This document shows positions 13,001-40,090 of a stretch of 64,000 nucleotides of DNA, in pieces; position 1 is the stretch's first letter; each line of letters starts with the position of its first letter. Where the stretch lies: assembly GCF_003073045.1 (NCBI RefSeq), contig NC_037592.1:903371-967370 (forward strand), in the 5' to 3' direction. Below the pieces are notes generated by a model. It was not told where the DNA came from. It did not search any database and saw nothing but the letters and a program-made list of their open reading frames with translations. A program made the position numbers and the translations under genes. Source of the stretch: Pomacea canaliculata. Lineage: Eukaryota; Mollusca; Gastropoda; Architaenioglossa; Ampullariidae.

Positions 13001-13440
13001 GGAACAATTGCATGATAAACATAAAGATTGCAAAACACCCCAACAAGTGGGAAGCCAGACTGCTTCTAAGTGCACCTGTTTGGTCCACCAGATTGGTCAA
13101 ATATTTAATGATACATTACTGATTCTACAAGATCATAGCACTATTAAAAAAACATTAACTTACAACAAGCAAACTGACCCAAGTTAAAGAAGAAGCCTCT
13201 AATAGTACTTTAAGACATCACTACCACAGAATAGAGCAAGTAAAGTACAGACTTGCATAAAGCCAGGAAATGCTATGAACCAGGCCTACAGCCAGATCAG
13301 ATGTTTCACTTCTTACATTTGTCAACAACCCACATGTCAAATCCAAGGAACATTTAGAATTGTTTTTGCCTTCATCCATCAAAAGATCTGACAGGAAAAA
13401 AATTCAAGTTGCACTAAAATGAGGCAGGTGTGTAGAAAGC
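7018..13440. other. vinculin 3' UTR and intergenic DNA
   Basis: After the vinculin stop there is an AATAAA at 7613-7618, which could end the transcript, and another at 10053-10058. No protein gene, tRNA or rRNA is recognisable. Short open frames here (for example minus 11901-12164, hydrophobic) lack splice context or family resemblance. Minor imperfect repeats occur at about 9020-9110. Confidence 0.55.
12118..12260. repeat. about 45-bp tandem repeat, three copies
   Basis: Repeats of AACTCCATGTGAAAATGGTA followed by AATGCAGCTGTGGTG-type sequence begin near 12122, 12166 and 12211; the last two are almost identical. A second, looser array of TATGACAG-containing units lies at about 12470-12600. 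Confidence 0.7.
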
Positions 13441-13446
13441 TTCCGG

Positions 13447-13452
13447 TTTATT
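13447..13452 (-). terminator. candidate TMEM41B polyadenylation signal
   Basis: Minus-strand AATAAA about 690 nt beyond the TMEM41B stop codon, on the transcribed strand. It is the only canonical hexamer I noticed in the first kilobase after the stop; usage is inferred. Confidence 0.4.
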
Positions 13453-14138
13453 CACATTTCAGATAAGCTACTAAAACAAGGCAGGCGTGTACAAAGCGTT
13501 TAGGCTCACAGAGACTAACAGCGGAGAACTTCCCAAGAGGCAAAAAAACCACCAACGATAAAGAAAAGTAAAAAACACCGTCAATTACAATGCTGAGTTT
13601 CAAATTTCATGCTTTCTCTATTACCCTCAGATTATGAATTCAATAAAAATGCTAGGTACCTAACAGTTGGGTACTATTACATTTTATGTGCAGTTTATGA
13701 GTTATAGAAAACTTCTGTGTTAAGTAAACTAAATCAACCATGATCTCTACCATATTTAATCAACATAGGAGAAAGTTATCAGAAGAGGGCTCCTTTGATA
13801 AATTGTCAGCTTGTAAAATGACTTATGTAGGTCTACCCTTTGTCCATAAATACGTTGTTTTAGCCACTATCTGCAAGCAGCCAGTGACCAGTTGACTAAA
13901 TGTGCTTCATGAGTATGAGCCCTGGACAAGCAATGTAAAAGCTCTTGAGAAACAATCTGTGCCCTAAATCTTGCTGCACCACATGCTACTGCCTTATTGC
14001 CACATAGACCTCTTTCTTCCATTATAATAAACAAGCCAAACTGACACAAACTTAAAATAAAAAATAAACAATCAGCATCCCTTACCACATTTAAGTTAAC
14101 CTTTCTTAATACAGTTCTTCACTTGTGCAGGAATTAGC

Positions 14139-17100
14139 CTAATCAAACTTTTCTCGTAATTGCCGTTTGAAAACAACAGGAAGCAAAGAGATCAAGGCAA
14201 ACAATCCGAGAACCGCAACTGATGTCCATGACACTGCATCACCAGAAGAGGTCAGTTGGTGTAAAGTTGTACCTGCCTGGATGGCGACAAATGAAGGTGG
14301 TGCTACTCCTGAAAAGGAGACACAAAGCAGAAATTCAAACCATCATCAAACTATTGGCAAATTTGCTACATGCAACTCTGTTGCAATAAAATTTACAGAT
14401 AAGGTCAATGTCAAGATGTTTTGCAAGACTACTGACAAAATACTGATTTCTACTTATGTTGTAGCTGCATATATCAAGTACAGTGGAACCTCGGTTAGCG
14501 AACGCCTCGGATAGCGAATTTTTCGGTTAACGAACAAAAATTTCGCTAAAAATTTGTCTCGGATAGCGAAAAAAATTTCGGATAGCGAACAAAAATTTCG
14601 TTAAAAATTTGTCTCGATAGCGAACAAAATTTCGGATCGTACATTCGCGCTCGAGACACAGTTACGATCAGTCGGTCTTACCTGTGCGCATCCTTCTTAT
14701 TTAGTGATTGTTGTGCTTTATTTTAATAAGATAATCCTCAATCATGGCTCCAAAGAAGATTAAGAGCAATTAATAGTAGTGGAATTGAAAAAGGAAATAG
14801 TTTCAAAGTATGAAGGTGGCATGCGTCTGTCGGATATGTGATGTCGTATTACCGAAGAGTTTTACAAAAAAAGGCAGAAGAAGCAGACACTGGACAAGTT
14901 TTTTCTTCAACTCAAAGCTACAGAAAAGGGAAGTCTCCCCCGATTTTATAATGTCACGTGTGCTCATGGAGAGGGGATTCAAAGCAGTAATTCCACCCCT
15001 TCCTCCCACACTGTTTCCAACCACGCCGTCAAAACGGCAAGTTTTCTGTTTAAATGCTTCGTTAATGTTTTATATTTATTTAACTCCGTTTATATTGCAT
15101 TATAACTGTTCTCATTAAAACAAATACCTATATATATATACAGCCTGTAACTTTCAAATAGCGAGTCAACAGGGGCTGGGAACCAATTAAATCTATTTCC
15201 TTTATTTCTTATGGAAAAAATTGTTTCGGATAACGAACATTTCGGTTAACGAACAGCTTTCCAGAACGGATTAAGTTCGTTAACCGAGGTTCCACTGTAT
15301 AGCAATAATGGTGTTAACTGTCAAAAAGAACACACTGAAGAAATATTTTCTGACAATGTTAATGCCAGACAAACTGTCTTGCTGTCTTTTCTTTTCTTGC
15401 ACCTTACACTGACCTTAGACAAATAGTTTGTGATAACCACATGCATCGTCACTTCCCACCCCTGGTACTAGCCCACATCATGCTCTCCCATATTGCCCTC
15501 CATTACTAACCTAGAACAGTTCCCAGGAAAAAGGGAAACAGTGGGACGTTGATGACTGGAGAGGCGATGTTGATGAACCAATTTGGAAGGAAAGGTGTGA
15601 TTCGCAGAAAGATAATATAGTTGAAAATATGTTCTCTGTGACGTTCCACCTGTTGACATTTGATGTGAATTTAACTTAGATTCCTATATTTTCTAGCTCT
15701 CAACTTTCATGCTCAGTTTGAAACTCTCAGCTAAACAAAAACACACACACATACAAATGATTCAGTTTTAAAATGAGCTGTTTGTTTCTGTACCGTTAAC
15801 CCTTCATGAATTAAAAAAAAACAAAAAACAAAAAAAAAAACATCATACATGTGTCCGGTGTGATTTCTTCAACAAGGCAAGCCACTGGCTACAGCTTGCC
15901 AGTGCGACTGCAATGAGTTAATATTTAACAGGTGTTACTCCTCAGGCATTCATTTAGCCTAGGGGCCTGGTCTTTTCAACTTTCAGTGTTTGGACGATGT
16001 GGTCTTACATGGGATGATAAGGTCATAGCAAAGTCAATTCAACTGAGGTGGAAGGTCAATATAGTTGAGATGATATTTTTGGTTGAAATGACCTTCCCAG
16101 ATCATTGTTTTCTTTACCAGTGCACATCAGTTGATTATGCTTCATGAACGATCTTTGCAGAACTCACATCTCTATAAAAGTAAAATTAACGTGATCAACC
16201 GTACTTTGTTGTGACTTTTTGCTGAAAAATATTGTGCATTTTAAGATAGCATCTTTGTCTGCCACAGTACATAAGCATCAACTGATTGTCTTACCTGTAG
16301 CTGATTCTTCACTTACATACAGCTACCACTGGGTTTTCTCTGAGGTATGTATTGTTTACAATGTGTTACTTACATGTAGCTGCCACTCGGCCACTTTTTG
16401 AGGTATGTACTTGTTTACAATGCGTCTGCCTACCATGAAGGACAAGAGGTAACAGAAGGAGGCCCCAAGTCCAGAACACTGAAACAATGCCTCATCCAGT
16501 AAAAATGTGCACACTCCCCTTATTTGTGCAGTTACAGAAAGGATAAAAGAAACATCTAAAAGCAACAGATCAGACATGAGCAAATATTCAGTCCACTTGT
16601 TTGTGCAGTTACAGCAAGCATACAACATATCCTAAAACAAGCATCTTACAAATCAGAGATGACCAAATATTCAATCCACTATTAAAACTGTTATACTTCA
16701 CAGAGGTTAGCAAGCAGGCATTAAAGAACACTCATGCAATATCACAGTGCACTTAATACTGTGACTGTGCACATCTAGAGCCTAGATATTGGTTAGAAAC
16801 AGTGCAGAGATTGAATAATGCCTAATTTTATGAGTCCACTGATAGGTTCACACCTATTATACATGTTACAGAAAACATAACAAACAGCTCATGCAGCTAC
16901 ACTGTTCTCTGCACTTTCAGATCTTATTAACTACATACTATAGTAAAGTGATGCCCAACCTTTTTCGGCCTGCGGGCCATATAAATTTCCGACATGCGTG
17001 TCACGGGCCGCTTCGCCGCAAAATTACAAAAAAAAGAAAAAAAAAAGAAAAAAGAAAACAAAATAGAGCAGATACCATTTTTATTAGAAACAAGTTGTAC

Positions 17101-20100
17101 TTACCATTAATTATGTAGTAATTAGTGGGATATTTGAAGTTGTTTACCCGAAACCAACTTCTGAACGTCTGGCTGCATCGTAAAGACACCAAGTCGGAGC
17201 ACTGAATCGAAATGTTCGTCCATCGAAAAAAAGATTGAGAGACGCCCCTAAGTAGGGATTAATACTTCTTCTTCCTTTTTTTTTTTTCTTTTCGTTTTTT
17301 TAGGTCTTTTTTTATTACCAACATGCGAATTTCCTGCAATGTGGGCAGAAGTTTCGCGGGCCGGATATGGCCCGCGGGCCGTAGGTTGGGCATCCCTGCT
17401 ATAGTACAATGATACTGTACTTACCAAACACACAAGCGGCAAAGCTAAGGCAAAAGGATATAAGAAGCCAGAGATTATGCTAAGGAATATAGAACCTGGG
17501 ATAGCAAAGGTCTGTAAACTGGAATGGAGTCAAGGCAACAATGTTACATTAAAGTTATTTCAGAATACTATATCTACCCATCTTTCTCATATACACCCCC
17601 GCCTCAAAAAAAAAAAAAACAACAAAAAAAAAAACCCCCAAAGAAACATGCACATAGACTTGCGTATAGGCAGCAAGTTGTGTTTTGTGTCTTACATGCA
17701 GATGCAAATGCTAGAACCCATTCCCTCTTCAAAATGAGATGCTTAATATTTCACACATGTAATTGATCATCTTTGTCAGTCCCTACCAGCATGTAGCTGA
17801 TCATCTTTGTCAGTCCCTACAAGCAAGGCATTGTTTCTAGCATGCAGTAACCTTATAAAAATAATTCCTGCCTTTTTTCCCAAAGCAAAGGATACAATAT
17901 ATATGTTATAAAATAGCCACCTAAAACTTGGTAAAAGTACTTGTCTTTGTAACGATATAAAACTCGGCCCAGGTTTTTTGCATCCTCAATGTCCCGTGGT
18001 ACCTTGATATATTGATATTCATTTCTGCAACACAACATCCCATTTGTAAAACATTTTAGACATTTCTGACAACTTTCACCAGCACTCTCCACTGGTCAAA
18101 TGCAGCGTCAGCACAAAGTGTCACAGATCAGTAAAATTTCTGTCATTTTTTACCAACTGCCACATATACAATATGGAGGGGTTTTTTTTTGCATCCTCAG
18201 TGTCGTGTAATACTTTCATATTCTGATATTCTGAGACGGAGGATGGAGAACTGCAAACACCTGAACAACAAAAGGATCAATCATAGAAGAACTTGACTTT
18301 TCAAAAGCTGCTCGTTTTTGCTTGCATAGTTTTTAGTGACATTTGTGTGATGTATTACAACTTTAACAAACTTTACTTTCGTTATGTTACTGAGACCTCT
18401 TAGAGACTTGGTTATCTGGCTCCATTTATAAACTAAAGCATGATAATCACTTTGCTGAGATGTTATTTGGCATATCATTTTCTGACCTAAAACAATCCTT
18501 TCAGTGAACAGTGTCTGTCCTGGTACAGGGAGAGTTATGACAATTTGTAAATGTCAACTTTGCGTGTGTATCTGTGAGAGTGTTGGATGGGTGTAGGTGT
18601 ATTTTGTTTAAATAAAATCTGGAAAGAGGGAATTCACTCTACCTAATGAAGGCTTGCAGATTACTTTTCATGTGTCATGTTTGTCTGTGCATCCACTACT
18701 ACCTTTCACATGTACTTGATTTTTTTTTTCTTGACACAGTAGTCACTTGGTGCTACAGCACTTACCAAACCGAGTTATTTATGTATAACATTAACAGGAT
18801 TATCAATCTCTCACAGCTAGCTGAACAATTTGATGAAACTGAACCAACTACTTCATGACATTTACTAGTAATATTCATAGAGCAATATAAATACCTCGTA
18901 AAGCAATACTAACAATACCTATAATGACAGCACAAGTCACATACAAATAGAAGACAACACCACTTACCCTGGTCATATAGCTATTAGCTACATCAATTTG
19001 TACAAACAGTACATATATTTACTGTCAAAAATCTGCTCTCAAATTCTAAAACGTTAATGCTGTTTTTTTAAAACTCATTTTAATGCACCTTCCAAGTGTG
19101 AACAAACCGAAAAAAATCTAGCAATTTTCAAACTTACCTACACACTAGGACTCACAACCTACAGTCAGGACGGAAGGAGGAGCAAGCTAAGGGGGAAATA
19201 CTCACGGGTCTAATTTAGGAAACCCCAGGTATACTACGCCCAGGGCTAGCAAAGATGTCACAAAAATGAGTCCGAGTATGATCAAGGACTTGGTGCTGCT
19301 GCCAGAATCAGAGGAGAGCGGGACAAGCATCGGGTCTTGCTGCTCACTTGTTGAATAACTGGTTTTGGACGTATGCGTCACTTGAACATAATCACCATCA
19401 GTACTGGAATCTGCACAGATAAAGGAGTAACTCCTCAGGCATGCAGCAGTTAAAGCAGCAACACTTACATAACATCTCATATACACATTCAGACACATGC
19501 ATGCATGAACACACACAGGCCATTCTTAGCCCCAACAGGGCCAAGGCACAGGACGTGTGTGGGACCCTTGACACCATGGTTTTAATCACAAAAATTTATA
19601 AAATGTAATGTATCTCCATGGTTTTAATCAAAAGTGCGAGACCCTAGGCAGATATTTTGTCTGCTTGCCACTATGCATGGGCCTGCACACACATGTACAT
19701 GTTATCTTATAAACATATAAACATCAGTCTTTAAAGAAAAGAGAAAAGAAGACCCGAAACATCAAGTAGTTGGACAGTTTGTGTGCAGACTATGGGGCAT
19801 GAGAAAGCAAGAAATCTTTTTACAGCACAGTCCCTTTATGCATGAAGATGAAATGATTTATCCCACGTATCTAACAGTATCCAATTATCAACAATAATCA
19901 AATCAGATATTTTTGTTTTATTTAGTCTTATGAGAACTATTATACCTGCAATAATACCTACGGCAATTATACCTGAAACAACGCTGTCCAATGAATGGTC
20001 ATGCAGCATTCTAAAGCTAAATAAGATCTTCAAGACAATGACAGTCCCTAGTTGTTGTGGCATAACACCATGCCAACAACAAGGGCTACATCACTATCAC

Positions 20101-20942
20101 CTTAAACGACTGCTACTGTGAACTTTACTGGTTGATAAAATATTTAAACATTTGACAAATACAATGCTTTTAAAAAAAACTCCTAAAGAGATTTTAGGGT
20201 TGCATACATATTAAACTTACATGGACATATAGGAATTAAAGGGAACAAGGCAGACACTTTCATGCTTCTCTACAGTAATTCATTCTGCAAAGACCCAAAA
20301 TGTACTGTACTTTTGCCTAAGTGCATTTTAATAAGGTGATTAACACCACAGTCTTAATTAAAGGATTAACTGACATAAACAAATGATCTGTTTTTGGTAC
20401 AAATGTATTTACTTGGGTGACATGTGGGACGCTATGCTTCAACGGAGGTAGCGACTACGATCTAACAGAACAGAGGGAAGTAGAGCTCAGCAGACTGAAC
20501 AATACTAATGAAGGGATCGGTGTGACTTGGCTTCGCTCGTAAAGAACTGCCTTTAGGACCGGGTGATAAGTTTTTGTGCAGCGGCTAAAATTAAGCGGAA
20601 CAGCTGAATCTAATCGCATCAGGTACTACCCGGAAAATGCATGTTTTAGCGGAATTTTTGTTTTTCGTTTTTCAACCGTTTAACTAGAACTAACTGCCGG
20701 GTATTCTTTGCACGGATATAAGCCACACACTACTGGACTAGTTCCCGTTTTGGAAACGTTGTGCAAGTGAACAGCAGACGAACAAAACACTCACTTATTT
20801 CATACTCGGACACAAATGAGCCCTGAGGTAGTTTGGGATACACTTGTCTCAGAGGGGGGCGTGGAGTAGCCCCTAATGGACTAGGTGGGAGGCTACCTGC
20901 AAAGTTTGCTCCTGATGAACGTGCCGGTGTCCTACCTGCCAT
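14139..20942 (-). CDS. TMEM41B: TMEM41B, ER lipid scramblase (VTT/DedA family), complete
   Basis: TMEM41B is an ER phospholipid scramblase of the VTT (DedA) family, needed for autophagosome formation and lipid mobilisation. Coding exons in transcript order: 20942-20795, 19410-19206, 18024-17896, 17518-17425, 16478-16374, 15649-15511, 14308-14139 (stop TAG). They sum to 990 nt, 329 aa, with all phases matching. The N-terminal ~90 residues are Ser/Pro/Gly-rich and cytosolic; TM1 is at about 91-114 (SLIILGLIFVTSLLALGV). The conserved block KVPRDIEDAKNLG follows at about 136-148. The VTT core runs about 150-310, with FLQTFAIPGSIFLS (161), CSGLGASFCYLL (193), YIIFLRITPFLPNWFIN (238-254), GVAPPSF and QAGTTLHQL. 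The start is the first ATG after an in-frame TGA (20960-20958). The intron 3 donor GTATCC is weak. The family's usual length is about 290; the extra residues are at the N-terminus. Confidence 0.95.
14481..15297 (+). mobile_element. Tigger/pogo-like DNA transposon remnant in TMEM41B intron 6
   Basis: Terminal inverted repeats CAGTGGAACCTCGGTTAGCG (14481) and GTTAACCGAGGTTCCACTG (to 15297) are flanked by TA duplications at 14479-14480 and 15298-15299. Subterminal repeats of GGATAGCGAA and GGTTAACGAAC occur at both ends. An ATG near 14743 starts APKKIKSN, and later frames recall a psq-type HTH (SKYEGGMRLSDM) and then a jump to C-terminal-like sequence. It is an internally deleted, broken copy of 817 bp. 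Confidence 0.85.
16311..16365 (-). pseudogene. relic duplicate of TMEM41B exon 5 3' end plus donor
   Basis: The 55 bp at 16311-16365 are a diverged copy of 16368-16424, which is the last ~50 bp of exon 5 with its donor. Both contain GAGGTATGTA, TTGTTTACAAT and CTTACAT in the same order and spacing. In the copy the frame is broken by small indels, while a donor-like GTAAGT is retained. It lies just 3' of the real exon in the transcript direction. Confidence 0.75.
16946..17398. mobile_element. hAT-type MITE in TMEM41B intron 4
   Basis: Inverted termini GATGCCCAACCTTTTTCGGC (left) and GTAGGTTGGGCATC (right), both inside GC-rich GGCC..GGGCC arms, are flanked by a perfect 8-bp target duplication CTATAGTA (16938-16945 and 17399-17406), diagnostic of hAT elements. 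The interior is A/T-tract rich with no transposase. The element ends 27 bp from the coding end of exon 4 (17425). Confidence 0.9.
18178..18237 (-). pseudogene. relic duplicate of TMEM41B exon 3 5' half
   Basis: The minus strand at 18237-18178 reads like the start of exon 3 (18024 downward). After a CAG acceptor it gives EYQNMKVLHDTEDAKKK against EYQYIKVPRDIEDAKNL in the real exon, and both share the nucleotide run GAGGATGCAAAAAA. Similarity ends after about 60 bp, where the copy runs into an A-tract. The frame stays open to a TGA about 25 bp further on. It lies in intron 2, about 155 bp upstream of exon 3. Confidence 0.75.
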
Positions 20943-35808
<14,866 letters not shown>

Positions 35809-35844
35809 GGCCCAAGAACAACAAAACCTATTCAGAGATTAAAA

Positions 35845-35850
35845 AATAAA
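35845..35850 (+). terminator. candidate TTLL1 polyadenylation signal
   Basis: AATAAA begins 37 nt after the TTLL1 stop codon. A second AATAAA lies at 36702-36707, which would give a longer 3' UTR approaching the convergent RPL12 gene. Confidence 0.45.
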
Positions 35851-36860
35851 CACAACACATACACAGATGTTTAAATTTGTTGCAAACATTGGAGGTAGGG
35901 AAATGATAGGCAAGGGAGAAGATTGTCATCCTGGACCAATTTTCAGCACAATGTTGCTGATTGGACTGTTTTTATGGAGATATACATTTCTCTTTTTATA
36001 GATATTTTCCTGCCTAGACAAAAACATTAACATGAAAAATTGCTTTTGAACTACAGTATATAAATGGTAAACACATCCAGCTTTTGAAAATTTGAGTTGC
36101 TGCCACATTGTATACTTCATGTTCTTTTTTGAAAGCACCAAGTAGTGAATGAGGGACAGCCACCATGCCTGCAACCTTGTGCAAATTATCTAGGATATGG
36201 AGTTGTGATTTTGGTGTGGATAAACCTTTCCCTCATTCTCCACAGCTGACCATTGTTATACAAGTGCAAATTTCATTCTGTTGTATACCATAATTTGAAA
36301 ATGTGATGCAACTTGTTGTGCACCCTTACTGCTAGTTGCTGTGAAATTATTTTACAATTGTGGTAGTGATTTAGAGCTTCATAAAGTTTTGGGAATACTG
36401 CAGCAGCAGTGATGATCTTGATATTTTTTTAAGTGAAGTTATCACTGTGTATAGCATCGCATACTTCACCGTTTGCTAATTACTTTACATACCGGTCAAC
36501 TTTGAAGTAATGTTTGTAAAGAATCCTACCAGAGAGGCTAACTTGTCTTCATGGGAGTGGATTGAACCTTTGACTTCATATGCAGGACTTGTATACTCAA
36601 GGAATTATGATGAAGGAAGGAAAGATAGTATGCAGTGTATCTGACATGATTGTATTGACTGCAATTTGGTTTTTGTGCATGCAATGTTATGATGTCACAG
36701 AAATAAAATATTAGAAAAAAACTGGAAGCATATATTTTTTCCAACAGCTTTAGTAATCTGGACGTGACTACCACAAAAACGTTTCTTTGTCCAGTTTTAG
36801 TTTTCCGTCAAGGATTATATTTCATCACAAATGATCACACACACTGTTCAGCAGTTTTCA
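35851..36860. other. convergent intergenic region between TTLL1 and RPL12
   Basis: About 1 kb of AT-rich sequence between two convergent genes, with candidate poly(A) hexamers for each (plus 35845 and 36702; minus 36868). No RNA gene, repeat structure or coding frame is recognised. Confidence 0.5.
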
Positions 36861-36862
36861 CA

Positions 36863-36868
36863 TTTATT
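36863..36868 (-). terminator. RPL12 polyadenylation signal
   Basis: Minus-strand AATAAA, 29 nt after the RPL12 stop codon, giving the very short 3' UTR usual for ribosomal protein genes. Confidence 0.7.
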
Positions 36869-36896
36869 TCTGAGTTTATACAGCTTTGCCACTTGC

Positions 36897-39800
36897 TCAT
36901 TCCTGCAATATAAACAATTCTTATTAGTTTTTTGCAACTAGCAAAGGCAAAATAGATAAGTTTGGATCCTACAGAGCACTACAACCTTATCCTAATACTG
37001 TTGGTCTCTGCAGTACTGAAATATTACTTTTGTAAGAATGGATTTGTTAGCACTCACTTCTGGGATTTCCACCTCGCCCGAGTTAATCCTTTCAATCAAC
37101 GCATGAGGATTGGCTTTCTCCACAGTACATCCAACAGACTGAGCCGTTCCTGCACAATCATTTTTGTGCATGTTACAAAAAGCTTAAGCATAAGGACAAC
37201 AAAATCTCCAATAAAGCTGGTATCAAGTGACATTTTAGGAGCCAGTGAATAATACTTTTTGATTTTATGAGCATTTGTGACATCTGCAGCAACTTGAATA
37301 TGAGGTGCAAGCTGGCATTTAACTAAGCAGTACCTTTCACATTTTCTGCTTTCCAAAAACTACAAACAAAACGTACACATTTCTAGTAAAGATCACATCT
37401 ATTTTCACTATCTAAAGGCCAAAAGCTCTAAATTCTTCACCAAGAACCTCCTTGACAGTGCCCTGCAGGGTCCTGGCCATACTGCGAGACCGCATTGTCC
37501 TTGCAATCTTGATCACATCTTCCAGTGTGATATTGCCAGCATGCTTAACTGATGACAGTTTATATAAAAAAAATTTAATCCTACACTTGAGAACAAACCT
37601 GAAACCTGTTCTTTGCTAACAAGTGATTCTTTCAGCCTTACTCTAAATTACAGTCCTGCATACTAGAGGGGACTACTCGTGAAACCATTTGCAGATTTGA
37701 GTCCAACCACATCAGTTATGTGATAATTTGTCTACGAAATAAGTTTGTGTTGAAGTTGCAATTTATAGTCATAGTATATTGTGTAACTCTAATTAACATG
37801 TAGTGCAATATGCCCAATGATTTAAATGGTTTGGATGACACAATTGGTCAGATAATAGCTGGAGATAGCATCTCCACATAGCACATTAAAAGGCTTTTAA
37901 TCCATCTACGAAAAGCCCTATGCAAACTCGCATGTAGCTTAAATCATCCAAGGCAGCAGTAACAGGCCAGGTGCCATGCTGACCGCATAAACCAAACAAG
38001 GAATTTTATATTTTGCGTGCCTATAGACATGCCACGTTACTTTGAACAGCATTTTTTTTTCATCTGATCACGACAGCACAGTTTTATTGAAAATCTAGTT
38101 TTTCTTACACATAACGAGCAATGAGTGTGTCATGCTTAGAACTGTATGCTAAGATACTGACTGTTTTTCTGTTTCTTGCGATCACGTGGAGGCTCCTTCA
38201 GCGCCTTGATAATAAGAGACGCAGCACTGGGAATGACATCTACACGAGCCTGTCGGTTTTGCACAATTAGCTTCACAGTCACCTTTAGCCCCTTCCAGTC
38301 TGCAGTAGCTTTGGCAATATCATCACCAACCTTTTTAGGAGACTGTAAAAACACATGCAGAATCTTGCATTCACTAAGAGAAGAGAGTAAACACTGACCA
38401 TATGTGTTATGAGATGGAAACAAGTTGTCAAATGTTTAATGTATGTGTAACGAGACCCAATGACTCTTTACACGAACAATGGGTCTTGTGGTAAAGGAAA
38501 AGCTGATGTTTCTTAGAGAACCAACATCTCCTTAATGACTGTCCAAAGGCAGATACTTGGTCTTGTGGTGCTGCACAATGTCTTCAACAGAACATGTCTT
38601 AATGTAGCAGACATTAGCAATGGGAATGTTGAGATAATTCAGTGGCAATTTAAAATGAGCTAAGAAAAAGTGACGGTTCAGTCTAGGCATGCTTCTTTTA
38701 TGGTCCCTTTTGTTTTATTACTCCACATTGAGTCTTACAGGAAACAGTCCGTAAAACATTCCATGAACTATGACCTTAAGTGCATGCGCAAACCTTGGAT
38801 TTTCCCTAGGTCGTTGGGTCTTGTTACACAGACACAAGCTGGCAGTAAAGAGAGAGAAGAATTAAGCAAGTTACATCTAGCTGCCAGGAAACATGATCAC
38901 AACATGCATGTTAAGTTTTCTGCACAGATTGTTTTATTTTTCAGGTGATATAGAGAGCAGTAATGAACCTTACCTGAGAACCAGCCAAATGCTGATCAAC
39001 AGGTATATATATATATGGAGCTTTTATCTGTCAGTTCATCACAATCACCAGAAAACTAGAAATATCTTACCAGACCCAATGGACCTATCTTGGGGGCAAG
39101 GGCAGAGGTTGCAGGCACCTCTCCACCAACAGCTCTGCAGATAACTGAAACAAAGTTTTTAGAGAATCTAGTAGAAGATTGAAGCAGATTAACACTTTAA
39201 GGAAAGGCACATATAGGGGCCAAATTCTTTGGAAAATATTATGAAGCTGTTCACAGCAGTATAGTATAAACAATTACAAAGCTCTGACATGCTACCATCA
39301 TAGAGTAAGCTAATGCTTATCCAGTCTACTATGCCTTTGTGATACTGGGGTAGCGGTAATAACACTTTAGAATTTCTGACATTCCTGCCCAAAGAACTGC
39401 AATAGTACTGCCCCTCGCTTGATAATATTACGTTGTCAGTTTTTTAAGTAATAAATGTTATACATAGAAGTACACTGCCACCCTTCCTCCCCCCCCCAAA
39501 AAAAAACAAACAAACAACAAAAAACACTGACACACCGAGAAGTCAATTCAACTATGAACTGGTTAAGCAAAACGTACGCAGTATTTTGGTGTGTGCAGTT
39601 ATTAATGTCTGCTGTCTCACTCTTCCCGATCCTGATTCGTGTTCTAACCGCGATTCGGAAATGTCAGTAAATCTCAAACATACGCGTGCTGGAAAGCTAA
39701 ATACTAATATATTTTGGTTTCAAACCATATTATACTGGCTCTACAGTAAATACTCTGGAACTGCTTATCATGTCAGACACTTAACAGACCTGTGCATCAT

Positions 39801-39902
39801 GTTGACCCGCATCATCAGCTCTTCGAAGGCATGACGACCATAAACACTAAAATATAAATAAATACCTTCAACAACAGCAGTGGGGTCGAATTTGGGGGGC
39901 AT
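36897..39902 (-). CDS. RPL12: 60S ribosomal protein L12 (uL11), complete
   Basis: RPL12 (uL11) sits at the base of the ribosomal P-stalk, binds the GTPase-associated centre of 28S rRNA and helps recruit translation factors. Coding exons in transcript order: 39902-39866, 39144-39071, 38342-38162, 37548-37441, 37149-37058, 36902-36897 (final codons GAA TGA). The total is 498 nt, 165 aa, exactly the usual length. The start [12 protein letters not shown], the proline-rich switch region [51 protein letters not shown] and the rRNA-binding C-terminal domain ([35 protein letters not shown]) are all present. The sixth exon contributes only one sense codon and the stop. No internal stops or frameshifts; clearly the functional, intron-bearing gene and not a processed copy. 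Confidence 0.97.
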
Positions 39903-40090
39903 GATGACTGTCTACGACGGTTTTTTAGGTGTTGGATGAGCTGATTTCAGCACGACCAAATAAGCTGCACCACACCGTCACCTACACAAAAGCGGAAAAG
40001 GAAGTAACAATCTCCACAGAGAGTTATCTTCCCCACAGAGAAGTCGCCACAGAGAGTTATCTTCTACTTCCGCTTTAGGCCAAGTCTGTG
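39903..40090 (-). promoter_or_regulatory. RPL12 promoter with candidate 5' TOP start
   Basis: On the minus strand CTTTTCCGCTTTTG begins at 40000, 98 nt upstream of the ATG. A C followed by a pyrimidine tract is the TOP start expected for ribosomal protein mRNAs. Just upstream, CCACAGAGAGTTATCTT occurs twice on the plus strand (about 40014 and 40050), a short direct repeat of 36-bp period. The exact start site is inferred. Confidence 0.5.
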
